This document shows positions 56,701 to 64,000 of a DNA stretch of 64,000 nt, piece by piece. The notes below the pieces were generated by a model. That model had not been told where the DNA came from and made no database searches. It saw only the letters and a program-made list of their open reading frames with translations. Made by a program: the position numbers and the translations under genes. Each line of letters starts with the position of its first letter. Positions within the stretch are counted from its first letter, which is position 1. The DNA comes from Sphaerolaimus hirsutus (taxonomy: Eukaryota; Nematoda; Chromadorea; Monhysterida; Sphaerolaimidae), in assembly GCA_964036195.1 (NCBI GenBank), contig OZ038457.1:17387147-17451146 (forward strand). Direction: 5' to 3'.

Positions 56701-59067
56701 ATCACAGAGTATTGCCACTGTCTGATATACCTATATATGTTGACACAAGGTTATATCTGGGAGCTTTTAAAAAAAACGTTTTTTAAAAAAAAAAACGTTT
56801 TTTGAAAAACAACAACATCGAGTTAAAAAAAAACGTTTTTTTTCCAACCCTAATCCCGATCCCGTGACCCCAATCCCGATCCCGAAATCTCAAAAAGTGA
56901 ATCCCTATCCCTATCCCGAAAAGTCAATCCCGTTTGAACCCTATGCTCAGTACACAGAAATAAGTTTACGTTTTCTCCATAAAATCTACCTGTACCGTAC
57001 TCACCTATATGCGCGCTTTTTGAAAGTAACTTAGTATTAGGGTTGGGACGATATGACTTTTTGATATCGATATTCGATATATTTTTTCTGAAACTCGATA
57101 TTCGATATCGATGCGATATGGACCCACGGTATTCAATATGAAAATATGCTCGATATTCGATATTTCGATATTTTCGATATTACGATATTTTCATGCAAGG
57201 GGGCAAATTGTATTTCCATTTGGTCACAAACATGGTTGATCATCTTTTTAAATGAGTCTCACAACAGTCAAAATGAAAGGATGAAATAAGAACAGAATGA
57301 ATCCAGATGAATCAGGTGAAAATTATTCAGCAGACATTTACATTTTATACTTGTAACTAGGGGTGGCTGGCTTTTTACATTTTAAAAGGTTGTTGTTATA
57401 AAAAAACTGCCAAAATTTCTTAGCCACATTTTGCTGAAATTGTTTCCTTGTGATGCAGTTTCCTTTGTTAATAGCTTGTATTTTGTTAGTGCAGTTGTTA
57501 GTTGTTACTTTGTGCATTCAAAAGCATACACATGTTATGGCTGCAGCGTCCACTTTTTGTTGGCTTCACCCATTTGTTATGGGATCAAAAATAGGTCAAA
57601 ATAAATATCAGAATATCGGAAAAAAATGGTCGATATTCGATATTTTTTCAAAATTTTCGATATCGATATTCGATATGAAAAAATTGTCGATATCCGATAT
57701 TCGATACGATATATCGTCCCAACCCTACATAGTATCGAGAACGTATTTCAGACAAATGAAATGGGAACATAAAAGGTTATTGCGGTTAGCATTGGAAAAA
57801 AATCATCAATTTTTAGAAAATATAATAAAATCTCTCTGAAATAACCTGGAAAAGTATAAATAAATATAAATATCAGACTGAGAGATTTTCTGATATTTTA
57901 AAAAATCTCAGAAAATCTCTCAAAAAGAAAATATAATTAAATCTTACTAGAAAATCGTGAAAAAATATAAATCTCAGAAAATCTTATATTTTCTGAGATT
58001 TTCTGAGATTTTTTTTAAATATAAATCTCCCAGAGATGTTTTCAATGCTCATTGCGGTGTGCTGTATCTGCATAGGTTGATGGGCCTAATACAAAATATT
58101 TGGGAGATGTTTTTAAAAATGAAAATGGCTTTGACAAATGGAAATGGTTGTAAGACACTTTTCGCTCTTTATGTTTTCCAGTAAAAGGTACTTTTACTCG
58201 CTTTAACGTTTGCCTGTGTACAAAATAGAAAAATACTCGTTTTTACGTTTTCCTCGATGAGTATTTTTACGTAGTGTAAAAGTAAAAAAAAATTACTATA
58301 CGTTTTATACAGTTTAGTAAATAAAGTTCAGTACTTCAGTATTTTTAGAAGCTTATCCACCTATGCACTTTTGCACAAGGACCTCTTCACACTGAACTTT
58401 TTAGATAATCTTAGAATATCGAGGTCGAAAATTTTGGGGAATTGGATTTCAATCATGACAGACAGGAAAGTCAGATCACACCAGCCCTTGCGTATTTTTT
58501 GCACCTCTTGTCCACACAAAAACCACACAATGTCCACGCACAACAGGCACTGCGCACGGGGGGCGTGGCCAACGAAATGCGACTGCGCGTGCGTCTGGTG
58601 CAGCGTTTTGAAGATGCCCATGCCGAGCAGCTGGACACATTCGCGCATCGGATCGGGTACCCGACTGCCCAGCCGACGTTGCGCCCACCGTTTTATTACG
58701 CGGCGGAGATCTTTGATGAGGCTGGATACAGGATCGATGAGGTTTGTGTTCATTATTTTGATTGATAATTTATTTATGTGTCGACGAGCTAATACGTTCG
58801 AAATGTCAAAATTGAGTGAAGCTAGGAAACGGGATCCAGGGTTGGTCCCGCTGATTTTTAACCATTCTTCAAAAAATATAATGTCACTTGCCCCCTTTAA
58901 AAGTATTGCATTTTGACACTTTCGATCATTTTTCAAAAAAAATGTTGCGCGCCGTGACGCAGAAATTGCTATCCGAGTTCATGGGAGACGTTATGCACAT
59001 TCCACTCGAGAAAACCGCTGATGAAGAGAGTGAAGTTTTCTATGATGCAGCTGAAGAGTTGGCTTGA
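41017..59067 (+). CDS. multi-Tudor-domain protein (Tudor/TDRD family)
   Basis: Tudor proteins scaffold germ granules and bind methylated-arginine PIWI partners (family knowledge). Exons: 41146-41299, 43485-43712, 44672-44713, 45212-45362, 45431-45534, 46284-46494, 46994-47104, 47503-47696, 48096-48131, 48196-48315, 48405-48497, 50983-51183, 51585-51731, 52258-52464, 52769-52894, 52960-53102, 53295-53469, 55051-55251, 55424-55530, 55596-55716, 58466-58741, 58963-59067. All phases agree; 1083 aa plus an unresolved first exon (ATG 41017, 41048 or 41081). Tudor cores: VRFVDWGDEQVLPL (exon 4); VIARAFVHGAQRWVRAEVV then AIDYGVEFSLP (exons 13-14); IDVQVSWFESPLEIYVQ, then VKLRYMDCGMCTDW and EPAQCVRIVPAGLAG (exons 17-20). 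AATAAA at 59090. If exon 20 is not spliced, a stop follows at 55729. Two introns (47105-47502, 53103-53294) are one repeat family. Confidence 0.87.
41728..42619. mobile_element. hAT-type MITE, CAGGGACGTATCCAGG family (outer copy)
   Basis: Starts CAGGGACGTATCCAGG, ends CCTGGATACGTCCTTG, with the exact 8-bp duplication TTCAAAAT (41720-41727 and 42620-42627). Arms have C and G runs (GGGGGGCTGCAGCCCCCC-like), a GCGCCATGGCGCC-rich part and GCGCGCTTGCGCGC. Contains a second copy, 42010-42441. In the first Tudor intron. Confidence 0.9.
42010..42441. mobile_element. hAT-type MITE, CAGGGACGTATCCAGG family (nested copy)
   Basis: Starts CAGGGACGTATCCAGG, ends CTGGATACGGCCCTG; the flanks AACCCGCT (42002-42009) and AATCCGCT (42442-42449) match 7 of 8. 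It sits inside its own relative, so the family was active at least twice. Confidence 0.85.
43040..43400. repeat. decayed relative of the AAACG-family core
   Basis: AGAAATCACTGCTTACAATG CTATC and neighbouring phrases resemble the core of 17846-18476, without recognisable ends. It lies just upstream of the second Tudor exon. Confidence 0.4.
43730..44416. mobile_element. hAT-type MITE, GCGCC family
   Basis: Starts TAGTGATGGAATCGCGCC, ends GGCGCTTTTCCATCACTA, with the exact 8-bp duplication TTGTTGAT (43722-43729 and 44417-44424). Arms are dense GGCGCC palindromes (CATGGCGCCATTGGCGC and the like). It begins 18 bp after the splice donor of Tudor exon 2. Confidence 0.9.
44955..45180. mobile_element. 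CCTCGAATAA-type element, partial
   Basis: Left end ACCGTATATCCTCGAATAAG followed by TCCTCCCC. The right end is not recognisable before the next exon (45212), although a C run (45194-45207) forms the polypyrimidine tract there. Confidence 0.45.
45595..45870. mobile_element. decayed TIR element, GCGCACACTAGCTGAC family
   Basis: Left CGCTGCGCACACTAGCTGAC with GGTCAACTGGG, right GGTCAACTAGTC and ACGTGCGCCGCACC. It resembles the TGTCAAC elements at 28928, 31777, 51795 and 59755. In the Tudor intron 45535-46283. Confidence 0.45.
46554..46973. mobile_element. CCTCGAATAA-type TIR element
   Basis: Left TACCGTATATCCTCGAATAA, right inverted CTAAATCGAGAATATACAGC, with inner GGGGGTTATTCGAGGAG. It fills most of the Tudor intron 46495-46993 but leaves short unrelated flanks at both splice sites. 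A CTATCTACC C-run fragment (46720-46780) lies inside. Confidence 0.7.
47105..47502. mobile_element. introner-like element forming Tudor intron 7 (398 bp)
   Basis: The whole intron is a TIR repeat: it begins GTGCCAGTCCCAGACC and ends GGATCTGGGACTGCCCCAG. Donor GT and acceptor AG therefore lie inside the terminal repeats. The body is inverted variants of CCCTGTAAAATGTCATG / CATGACATTTTACAGGG. Phase 1: exon 7 ends in one base and exon 8 completes the Gly. Same family as 53103-53294. No flanking duplication is readable. Confidence 0.8.
48562..49067. mobile_element. near-perfect long hairpin element
   Basis: Arms of about 235 bp (48562-48797 and 48831-49067) are almost identical inverted copies around a roughly 33-bp loop. 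For example GGCTAAAGCCAACAAAAAGT (left) pairs with ACTTTTTGTTGGCTTTAGCC (right). No gene inside. Its youth is suggested by very few arm differences. A one-arm relic is at about 57420-57595. Confidence 0.9.
49197..50345. repeat. TGACATTT satellite-like array
   Basis: About 1.15 kb of imperfect repeats of ACTTGACATTTGACTTGACA and TATCACTTGACATT, with unit spacing roughly 10-22 bp and no fixed period. In the Tudor intron 48498-50982, just downstream of the long hairpin. Confidence 0.9.
50723..50758 (+). repeat. (CAA)n microsatellite
   Basis: About eleven uninterrupted AAC/CAA units flanked by AAGAAC, within the Tudor intron. Confidence 0.9.
51226..51577. mobile_element. hAT-type MITE, CCCGATCCCG family (copy 1)
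   Basis: Starts TATGGTTCAAACGGGATTCC, ends CAGCCTGAACCCTA. The flanks TTTGCGGT and TGTGCAGT match 6 of 8, consistent with an aged 8-bp duplication. It fills nearly all of intron 51184-51584. The acceptor AG of the next exon lies within the right duplication. Confidence 0.75.
51795..51992. mobile_element. TIR element, GGGCCACACACATG...TGTCAACT family (copy 3)
   Basis: Left GGGCCACACACATGTATGTC, right TGTGTCAACTAGTGAGCGGC, with an inner pair CGGCTTCACGTGTCACAGAG / CTGCGACACGTCAAGTCGAA. In the Tudor intron 51732-52257. Similar to 59755-59955. Confidence 0.7.
52490..52768. mobile_element. decayed TATTTACTCGAAT-type element
   Basis: Contains TTTCTATCAAGTCATTTCAC and AATTATTCAAGAGGGGATTA, matching 60355-60602. 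Ends are eroded. It fills the Tudor intron 52465-52768. Confidence 0.5.
53103..53294. mobile_element. introner-like element forming Tudor intron 16 (192 bp)
   Basis: Begins GTGCCAATCCCAGGC and ends TGGTCTGGGACTGCCCCCAG. Inside, TGCCCTGCAAAATGGCAACT is followed directly by its inverse, so the intron is a near-palindrome. It uses phase 2 (TG before, C after, giving Cys). Same terminal and internal motifs as 47105-47502 at half the length. Confidence 0.8.
53686..54879. mobile_element. hAT-type MITE, CAGGGG / GCTATCTATC family (copy 2), host of a nested MITE
   Basis: Starts CAGGGGTCTCCTTTGG, ends GGAGAGCCCTG, with the exact 8-bp duplication CTCACTTA (53678-53685 and 54880-54887). Repeats of GATAGATAGCTG and long C/G runs lie near both ends. 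The middle is interrupted by 53866-54552. It is itself inserted in a TATTTGCTCGAATA-type element (53527-53685). Confidence 0.9.
53866..54552. mobile_element. hAT-type MITE, AAACG family (copy 2), nested
   Basis: Starts TAGGGTTGGCCGATG, ends CAACCCTA, with the exact 8-bp duplication GCCAAAAG (53858-53865 and 54553-54560). Near-identical core to 17846-18476. Confidence 0.92.
54925..55039. mobile_element. CCCGATCCCG-family MITE, short (copy 2)
   Basis: Starts AGGGTTCAAACTGGATCCC, ends AATCCCGTTTGAACCCTA. About 115 bp, the minimum of the family. It ends 11 bp before the splice acceptor of Tudor exon 18 (55051). The flanking duplication is degraded. Confidence 0.7.
55808..56943. mobile_element. 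hAT-type MITE, CCCGATCCCG family (copy 3), host of a nested MITE
   Basis: Starts TAGGGTTCAAACGGGATCCC, ends CCCGTTTGAACCCTA; flanks TGCTCAGC and TGCTCAGT match 7 of 8. Arms are CCCGATCCCGAAA arrays. Interrupted by 56169-56852. Confidence 0.87.
56169..56852. mobile_element. hAT-type MITE, AAACG family (copy 3), nested
   Basis: Starts TAGGGTTGGCCGATG, ends TTTTCCAACCCTA, with the exact 8-bp duplication ATCCCGAT, which was made from the host's own repeat unit (56161-56168 and 56853-56860). Confidence 0.9.
57038..57727. mobile_element. hAT-type MITE, ATATCGATATTCG family (copy 2)
   Basis: Starts TAGGGTTGGGACGATATG, ends ATATCGTCCCAACCCTA; flanks CTTAGTAT and CATAGTAT match 7 of 8. The core includes a relic of one arm of the hairpin at 48562-49067 (57420-57595). 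Confidence 0.87.
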
Positions 59068-59100
59068 GTGATTAATATTGAGTAATTTCAATAAAGTTGT
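59068..59100 (+). terminator. Tudor-gene poly(A) signal
   Basis: AATAAA at 59090-59095, 23 bases after the stop codon, followed by a GT-rich stretch. The position is close to the stop but compatible with a short 3' UTR. Confidence 0.6.
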
Positions 59101-59490
59101 GTAAATAGTCACTTTTTGATCACTTTCTTTCAATTTTTATGCTTTTTCTGCATTCGAGGCTTATGTAGAAACGCATGGTTTTGTCCTTCACGCTTTGTGA
59201 ACGATTTTTCATGTGTTGTTTGTCGCTTTTTTCGAAATGTTGTCAATGCCTTTTGTCATGCTGTTGAATATGATTCTGAACCCTTGTAAATATGGAAGAT
59301 ATCCAAAAAATCTCATGTTTCAGACAATGCTCTCTTGGTGCTTACAACCTATGCTTGGTTTGACTTTGAACCCTTCCTTAGTTGCCTTATTTCACGCTTT
59401 CATTTTATTTTAGTAATTTTATTTTCAAGTGCAAATTAACTTTGATTGATTTTGCGACGCGGTGCAGGTGACCCGTGAATTTTCCTCGAA

Positions 59491-62400
59491 ATGGACCCAG
59501 TTATCGAAAAACGTGAACGTGGAGATGCTGAAGGACCTCATCTGAACGTGACTGACAGTGTTTCGGTTTGGTTACCTATTTTGTATTTATGCTATCGTGT
59601 CCAGTTCCTACGTTTGGTGGCTGTGCGTGTCTTTGGTTTTGCGCGGTGTAAGTATGTATTATTACTGCGTTGCAGAAGTTTACGTTACACTTCAGTTTTG
59701 TCAGATATTTCACATCGTCCTAAACTAGCCCAGATCATCTGTTGTCCTATTGGCGACCGCGCTCTAGTTTACACGTGTGTCAACTCAGATATCGGCTTCA
59801 CGTGTCTCACAGCGATATCCAAATGCACATGCTGCAATGTTTAAACAAATATTATAGCGAGCGCATGCGGAGATCGACACATGACACCCAAAATCTGAGT
59901 TGACACAAACCAGTTGACACACGTGTCACTGTCAACTGATGTGTGGACCGCCATTTAGATCACATTTGTATGCCCCCCCTGTCTCGTTCTTCAGCCCGTG
60001 CCCGCTTACTACGTGGCCGACGTATCCCCCACCGACGACGAGCATCGACCAATCCAGGTGGTCGACAGCGACGACGACACGCAAGTGGACGTGACGGGCG
60101 GCGCTTTGGCACCCCTCCTGCCGCCATCCCAGGTGGCCGTGGCGCCGGGCTGCAAAACGACTGGGGCAGAGCCCTGCAAAGATGGCAGGCCGCTGCAGTT
60201 GTTCAGGTGAGTTTTCAATTTGAGTTCGCAGCTGAAGTTAAGTGCTGGAAATCGGCTTTCGGGTTGCTACCCGGGTCTGTCCGGCACACTAGCCGCTTTT
60301 GATGTTTAATTGCTGGAATGGCTATGGGCTCGTGGACTGACTAGACGATAAAATGCCGTATTTACTTGAATGATCTCCATCAGGAAATAATTTTTTCATC
60401 AAACGTTTTCATCATTTCGGCAATTTTTCAAGCATGTTTCTATCAATTCATTTCATTAAGTATGCTTTATTAGCAGCATAAACTACCATTTTCGTCCAAA
60501 TTAAACACAAATTATTACACAACAAATTTGTCATATGCGTAAAGGTGGGAATTATCTTTCCTCACTCGTCTAACAGGGGGAATTATTCGAGTGAATACGG
60601 TACATTTTTAAAAATATTACATCAACTTTGAGCGGACGTGCCCGCGCAGGTGCGACTTCGACTCTGAGCCGCCGCCCGTGGGCATGGAGGTGTCTGTCGA
60701 CTGCAGCAGCACCTACTCCAAATCTGCGCTCAAGGAAAATGTGAATCAACCTTCGTCGACAGATGAGAACAAAGAAAATGTGGACGTATGTGAACGCAGT
60801 TTTTGCGCAGACTGAACAAAATTTCCATTCGCTGAGCATATTATGCTTTATTCACAGTACGACAAATGGAAGCACATGGGTGGTCCCCGTAAGCAGACGC
60901 GCTGTCTTCGACCACTGGTCGATCGGTGCAATGCGACCGTGCCCTATTCGGTGAGTTGATCGCATGACCATGCGCCCTCCACGGTGGAGCCTCCACCCCC
61001 TACTCATAAAGCCCTGTGCCTAAGACATGTAAACCCACTTGACATGTAGGTAAAATATAGGTAGCTCAAAATTAATAGGAATATAACCGTGTATATAACA
61101 AAACGCGATTTTTAGGTGAAAATTGACAATATGAAACAAAAATTAACAATTTTGAGTGATAATTTGGGAAAAATCGCTCAAAATGTGCCCCACAGCTGTG
61201 CGATTTGGAGGGGGGAATCACTGGAAAGTAGCCAAAAAATTAACCAAAGATACCTAGATAAATAGCTGAGCGAGCCTCCGGGACAGATAGAATGCTGGCC
61301 GATTTGGGAGGGGGCCACCACATTGGATGCCCTGCAACGGGCCACCACATTGGATGCCCTGCAACGGGCCTACATGTCAAGCGGGTTTACATGTCTAGGG
61401 AGCCTATTTACGTCACTCACGTGACGAGCGCGCAGGCGTCCGGTCAGGGTTCGGGCATGTTTAGCGGCGTGCGCTACGGCGACCGCTTGTGGCGCTTCGT
61501 GCTCTCCAAGTTGCAGGACGACGACTGCACCGACAAGATCGCCTGGATAGGTCGACCTGGATCGCCATTCGAGTTTATCGTATACGGCACTGAATGGGTT
61601 AGCGCCCATGGTCGATAAGTCCAATCAAGCGATTTCGATGAAATGACATTTTGAATTTCATTTCCAATTACTTCTCGCTGCAGACCTTTTTGAAAATTTG
61701 TCATTATCATTCCAAAAGTGTGCTGGATCAATTCTAGATGGCGTTTCCGTGCTCAACTCGATTTTCATAATTTTTGAGCTATCGACGTTTAGTTATCGAC
61801 ACCTCAAATGTTTTTGCTATGTTCATCGTCGGTTAACAAGCGCTAACTCGACTGCAGTTATCCCGCGAGTGGTCAGTCGCCCGCGGCCGTCGCATGGACT
61901 GGCCGGCCGTTCTGCGCGCGCTGCGCTACTACGAAGTGAGCAACGTGCTGCAGCTCGTGTCCAAGGCGCCTTCGGGCCGCCGCTGTTCCAGGGACGTCAG
62001 GGCACAGTTCACCAAGCGGACGCCCGTGTTCAAGTTCGGCCCCGCTGTCATGGTGGGTTATTTGTTTGTTGGTTTTGCTAGGTACCTACCGTATTTCCTC
62101 GAGATACCCTCACTCAAAATGGGCACTATAACCCCCCCCCCCCTCGAAATCCCCCCCCCAATTTATTGTATAGAGAATGTAATGCGGTTTGTGATCCGGG
62201 AAACGCAGAACACATGTTAAAAACAATGACTGTGTTATGTTAGAACCGGTTATATACTGTCTAGGTCTCTCAGTCCATAGAGTGTTATACACGGCGGTTT
62301 TTGTTGCATTTTTCGACGTTTGTGTACGTTTCAAACAATTTAGTACTGGGATTTCGAAAAAATTTCCGGCGAAATAATAACCCCCCTCGAAACACCCCCT

Positions 62401-62914
62401 CGTTTAACCCCCCCCCCCCCCCCCCCGCCCACCCCTCAAAATTTCCACTCTGATCAAATAACCCCCCGGGGGGAATTCGAGGAAATACGGTAAATATTTT
62501 TAAGGACAGCATTTTTATTTTTTTAAACACTGAAAAAAATTCGAAAATGTTTTTAAGGAAAAATCGATTGCAGTGTTTTTCTATAGGTGAAATAAAAAAT
62601 CGGAGTCCAAGAATTCGAAAAAGTTTTCAAATTTGTTTGCCATCGTTACTGGCACCATCGTAAATAGGTAATCCTTTATGCCACTTGATGGACATGGAAT
62701 CACAACCCAATCTCTCACCCGCTCGCAGGAGGCGGTGGGCATCCTGTCCGAGTCGACCGTGCGCGCCAGGCCCGGCTTCATCGTGACCACCATCGACTGC
62801 GGCGGTCCCAGGACATCGGACGAGTCGGCCGCCGCCCGACTGTTGTCCGCCGAGGACCCGCCGCCCATGTGCGACTGCGACACCGCCGCCGCTGAGGGAC
62901 GCTGGCATCCGAAG
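59491..62914 (+). CDS. ETS-domain transcription factor, divergent
   Basis: Sequence-specific DNA-binding factor by family. Exons: 59491-59565, 59995-60206, 60650-60785, 60858-60950, 61403-61597, 61858-62052, 62729-62914; phases agree throughout. Start: ATG at 59491 in a good context (GAAATGG); a CAG at 59464-59466 suggests a spliced 5' UTR. The N-terminal half is acidic (DSDDDTQVDV) with STDENKENVD. ETS domain spans exons 5-6: YGDRLWRFVLSKLQDDDC, IAWIG, FEFIVYG, WSVARGRRMDWPAVLRALRY and VFKFG. The conserved Trp residues and the LRYY recognition helix are present; the usual RRWGKRKN is altered and a longer basic loop precedes VFKFG. The end is uncertain: reading on reaches a stop at 62957, or the donor after 62914 leads to a short last exon from about 62981. 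Best matched to ETS by motif order only; the subfamily is not assignable. Confidence 0.82.
59755..59955. mobile_element. TIR element, ACACGTGTGTCAACTC family (copy 4)
   Basis: Left GTTTACACGTGTGTCAACTC, right GTTGACACACGTGTCACTG, with inner CGGCTTCACGTGTCTCACAG as in 51795-51992. It lies in the first ETS intron, immediately before the exon-2 acceptor region. Confidence 0.7.
60355..60602. mobile_element. TIR element, TATTTACTTGAATGATC family
   Basis: Left CCGTATTTACTTGAATGATC, right GGGGAATTATTCGAGTGAAT ACGGTA. It fills most of the ETS intron 60207-60649. Confidence 0.72.
61009..61400. mobile_element. TIR element, GACATGTAAACCC family, reaching the splice acceptor
   Basis: Left GCCCTGTGCCTAAGACATG then TAAACCCACTTGACATG; right CATGTCAAGCGGGTTTACAT then GTCTAGGGAG. 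The right terminus contains the AG used as acceptor for ETS exon 5 (61403). Relics of the same family: 24470-24510, 25800-25852 and 35250-35300 in KAT6 introns. Confidence 0.65.
62086..62492. mobile_element. TA-type MITE, CCTCGAAATA superfamily
   Basis: Left TACCGTATTTCCTCGAGATA, right inverted TTCGAGGAAATACGGTA, with long C runs just inside each end (62130-62160 and 62408-62425). In the ETS intron 62053-62728. Confidence 0.82.
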
Positions 62915-63307
62915 GTGAATGGACAGTGTCTAAGGGTGCTGGAGGTCGATGAGTATTGATTGTTGGGTGTGCGTGCAGATTGTGTGTGTGCGAAGGATTT
63001 ACGCAGTGTTGTTTTTGATTGGGTTTAAGCTAGACGACATAGACTTTAGGCAGACTTTTTGAAGGATTGGGTTTTCAAGTGCCGATCTAAATCTTTTCAA
63101 ATTTGAACGATCTCATTACTGGTGTGATTTGCCGAGAGCAAATTCTGCACTTAAACTTAATATACCCCATCTGAATGGTATGAGAAAATTGTTGAAAAAA
63201 AATATGACAGCACTAAATATAACCTAAAAAGTACTATAAAAAGTGGTAGATGGGTGTGGTAGGAAACCAAATTTGCAATACGTGTTTGAACATAGCAAAA
63301 ATGGCAT

Positions 63308-63412
63308 ACCGTATTACCTCGAAATACCCCCATGAGGGTTTATTATATCGCCAGCAAAATTTGAGGGGGTTAATTCGAGGGTTTTTTTTTATTTCGTCTG
63401 AAATTTTCGTAA
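63308..63412. mobile_element. TA-type MITE, CCTCGAAATA superfamily, left part
   Basis: TACCGTATTACCTCGAAATA followed by CCCCCATGAGGG and GGGGGTTAATTCGAGGG. The right half is missing or too decayed to recognise. Confidence 0.6.
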
Positions 63413-63533
63413 GGATCGTAGTAAATAGTAGGTATTGCGTACCCAAAACAGGTAATAAATGTGTCCAAACAGGATATACGTCGATAGCTGCTACACAAAC
63501 TAGTCTATGTGTAGCTGCAATGCAAATTAGCAG

Positions 63534-63970
63534 TAATGCTGCGATTACAGCTCGGGCGTAAAATTGACCAGGGTAAAATTGATTTTTGGGCGTAAAATTA
63601 ATTACAGGTGAATGGAATGGCGTTGTAATTTCAGTCAAAGAAACCGCACACGCAGATGTTGCTTGTGTCCAAAGCTCATCAGTTTATTTTAATTGTACTC
63701 GAAGTTATGAATTTTGGTGCAAATGTTTTTAATTCTACGCCCTAATTTTACGCAACTTACAGCGCATAATTGAAAAATTGAATTGAATTGAAATGCTAAA
63801 ATTCATAACTCCCAGTACGATTAAAATAAACTCATGAGTTTTGGACGCGAGAAACGTCTGCATCTAAGCGTTCTTTGAGTGAAATAACAATGTCATATCT
63901 TTATCCATTCATCTGTAATTAATTTTACGCCCAAAATGAATTTTACGTCTGAGCTGTAATCGCAGCATTA
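63534..63970. mobile_element. TIR element, TAATGCTGCGATTACAGCTC family
   Basis: Left TAATGCTGCGATTACAGCTC pairs with right GAGCTGTAATCGCAGCATTA, with inner GGCGTAAAATT / AATTTTACGCC pairs. A secondary inverted pair (CAGTTTATTTTAAT-like at about 63680, ATTAAAATAAACTCATG at about 63820) lies inside. Confidence 0.78.
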
Positions 63971-64000
63971 TAAGTGCATCATGTACATTGCATACATGAT

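Larger units (their letters stand above)
55766..58345. mobile_element. nested stack: ACGTATTTACG-type element hosting several MITEs
   Basis: The outermost layer begins near TTGCTCAAACGTATTTACG and resumes after 56951 and after 57735 with pieces such as TTTACGTTTTCTCC, ending near TTCAGTACTTCAGTA. It hosts 55808-56943 (which hosts 56169-56852), 57038-57727, and an AAAATATAATTAAATC-type piece (57800-58040). All lie in the Tudor intron 55717-58465. Confidence 0.7.

Noticed and set aside
58361..58936. 191-codon minus-strand open frame
   Set aside because: Antisense of Tudor exon 21, which joins in phase to exons 20 and 22 on the plus strand.

Overview
The window is nuclear DNA of an invertebrate animal. 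The evidence is spliced genes with GC-rich exons and AT-rich introns, canonical GT-AG boundaries, a KAT6-type acetyltransferase, a multi-Tudor protein, an ETS factor, and a very dense load of short terminal-inverted-repeat (TIR) elements. The species cannot be named from the sequence. Exon models were built by hand: domain similarity was matched first, then splice sites were chosen so that reading phase is kept across every junction.

Layout. Positions 1-1861 (minus) hold the 5' part of an LTR-retrotransposon gag that runs off the left edge. Positions 1900-15500 hold no gene I recognise, mostly repeats and unannotated AT-rich DNA. Adenosine kinase lies at 15576-21299 (minus, 9 exons, 347 aa). 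A KAT6/MOZ-like histone acetyltransferase lies at 24007-40440 (minus, 27 exons, about 2032 aa) with tandem winged helices, a double PHD finger, a MYST domain, two unexpected C2H2 fingers and a Q/A-rich tail. About 600 bp away, in divergent orientation, starts a multi-Tudor gene at about 41017-59067 (plus, at least 22 exons, at least 1083 aa). An ETS-domain gene follows at 59491-62914 or a little beyond (plus).

The repeats are the most striking part. At least twelve elements have exact 8-bp target-site duplications and short CAGGG- or TAGGG-type ends, which is the hAT signature. Each family has a different low-complexity body that extends the terminal repeat: ATATCG, CCCGATC, AAACG, GCGCC, AAATAAAAT, AAACTCGAG and others. 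They are repeatedly nested, up to three or four layers at 55766-58345. A second, TA-flanked superfamily has ends like CCGTATTTCCTCGAAATA and also hosts insertions. Two long foldbacks, a 1.1-kb TGACATTT satellite-like array and several further TIR families fill other introns.

Best candidate for something new: two introns of the Tudor gene (47105-47502 and 53103-53294) consist essentially of one TIR repeat family whose ends supply both the GT donor and the AG acceptor. This is the pattern of an introner, a transposon that creates introns. The two introns are in different phases, which argues against simple exon duplication. The genes themselves look like ordinary conserved nuclear genes (purine salvage, chromatin acetylation, germline-type Tudor scaffold, transcription factor). 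I see no functional operon-like link beyond the head-to-head KAT6/Tudor promoter.
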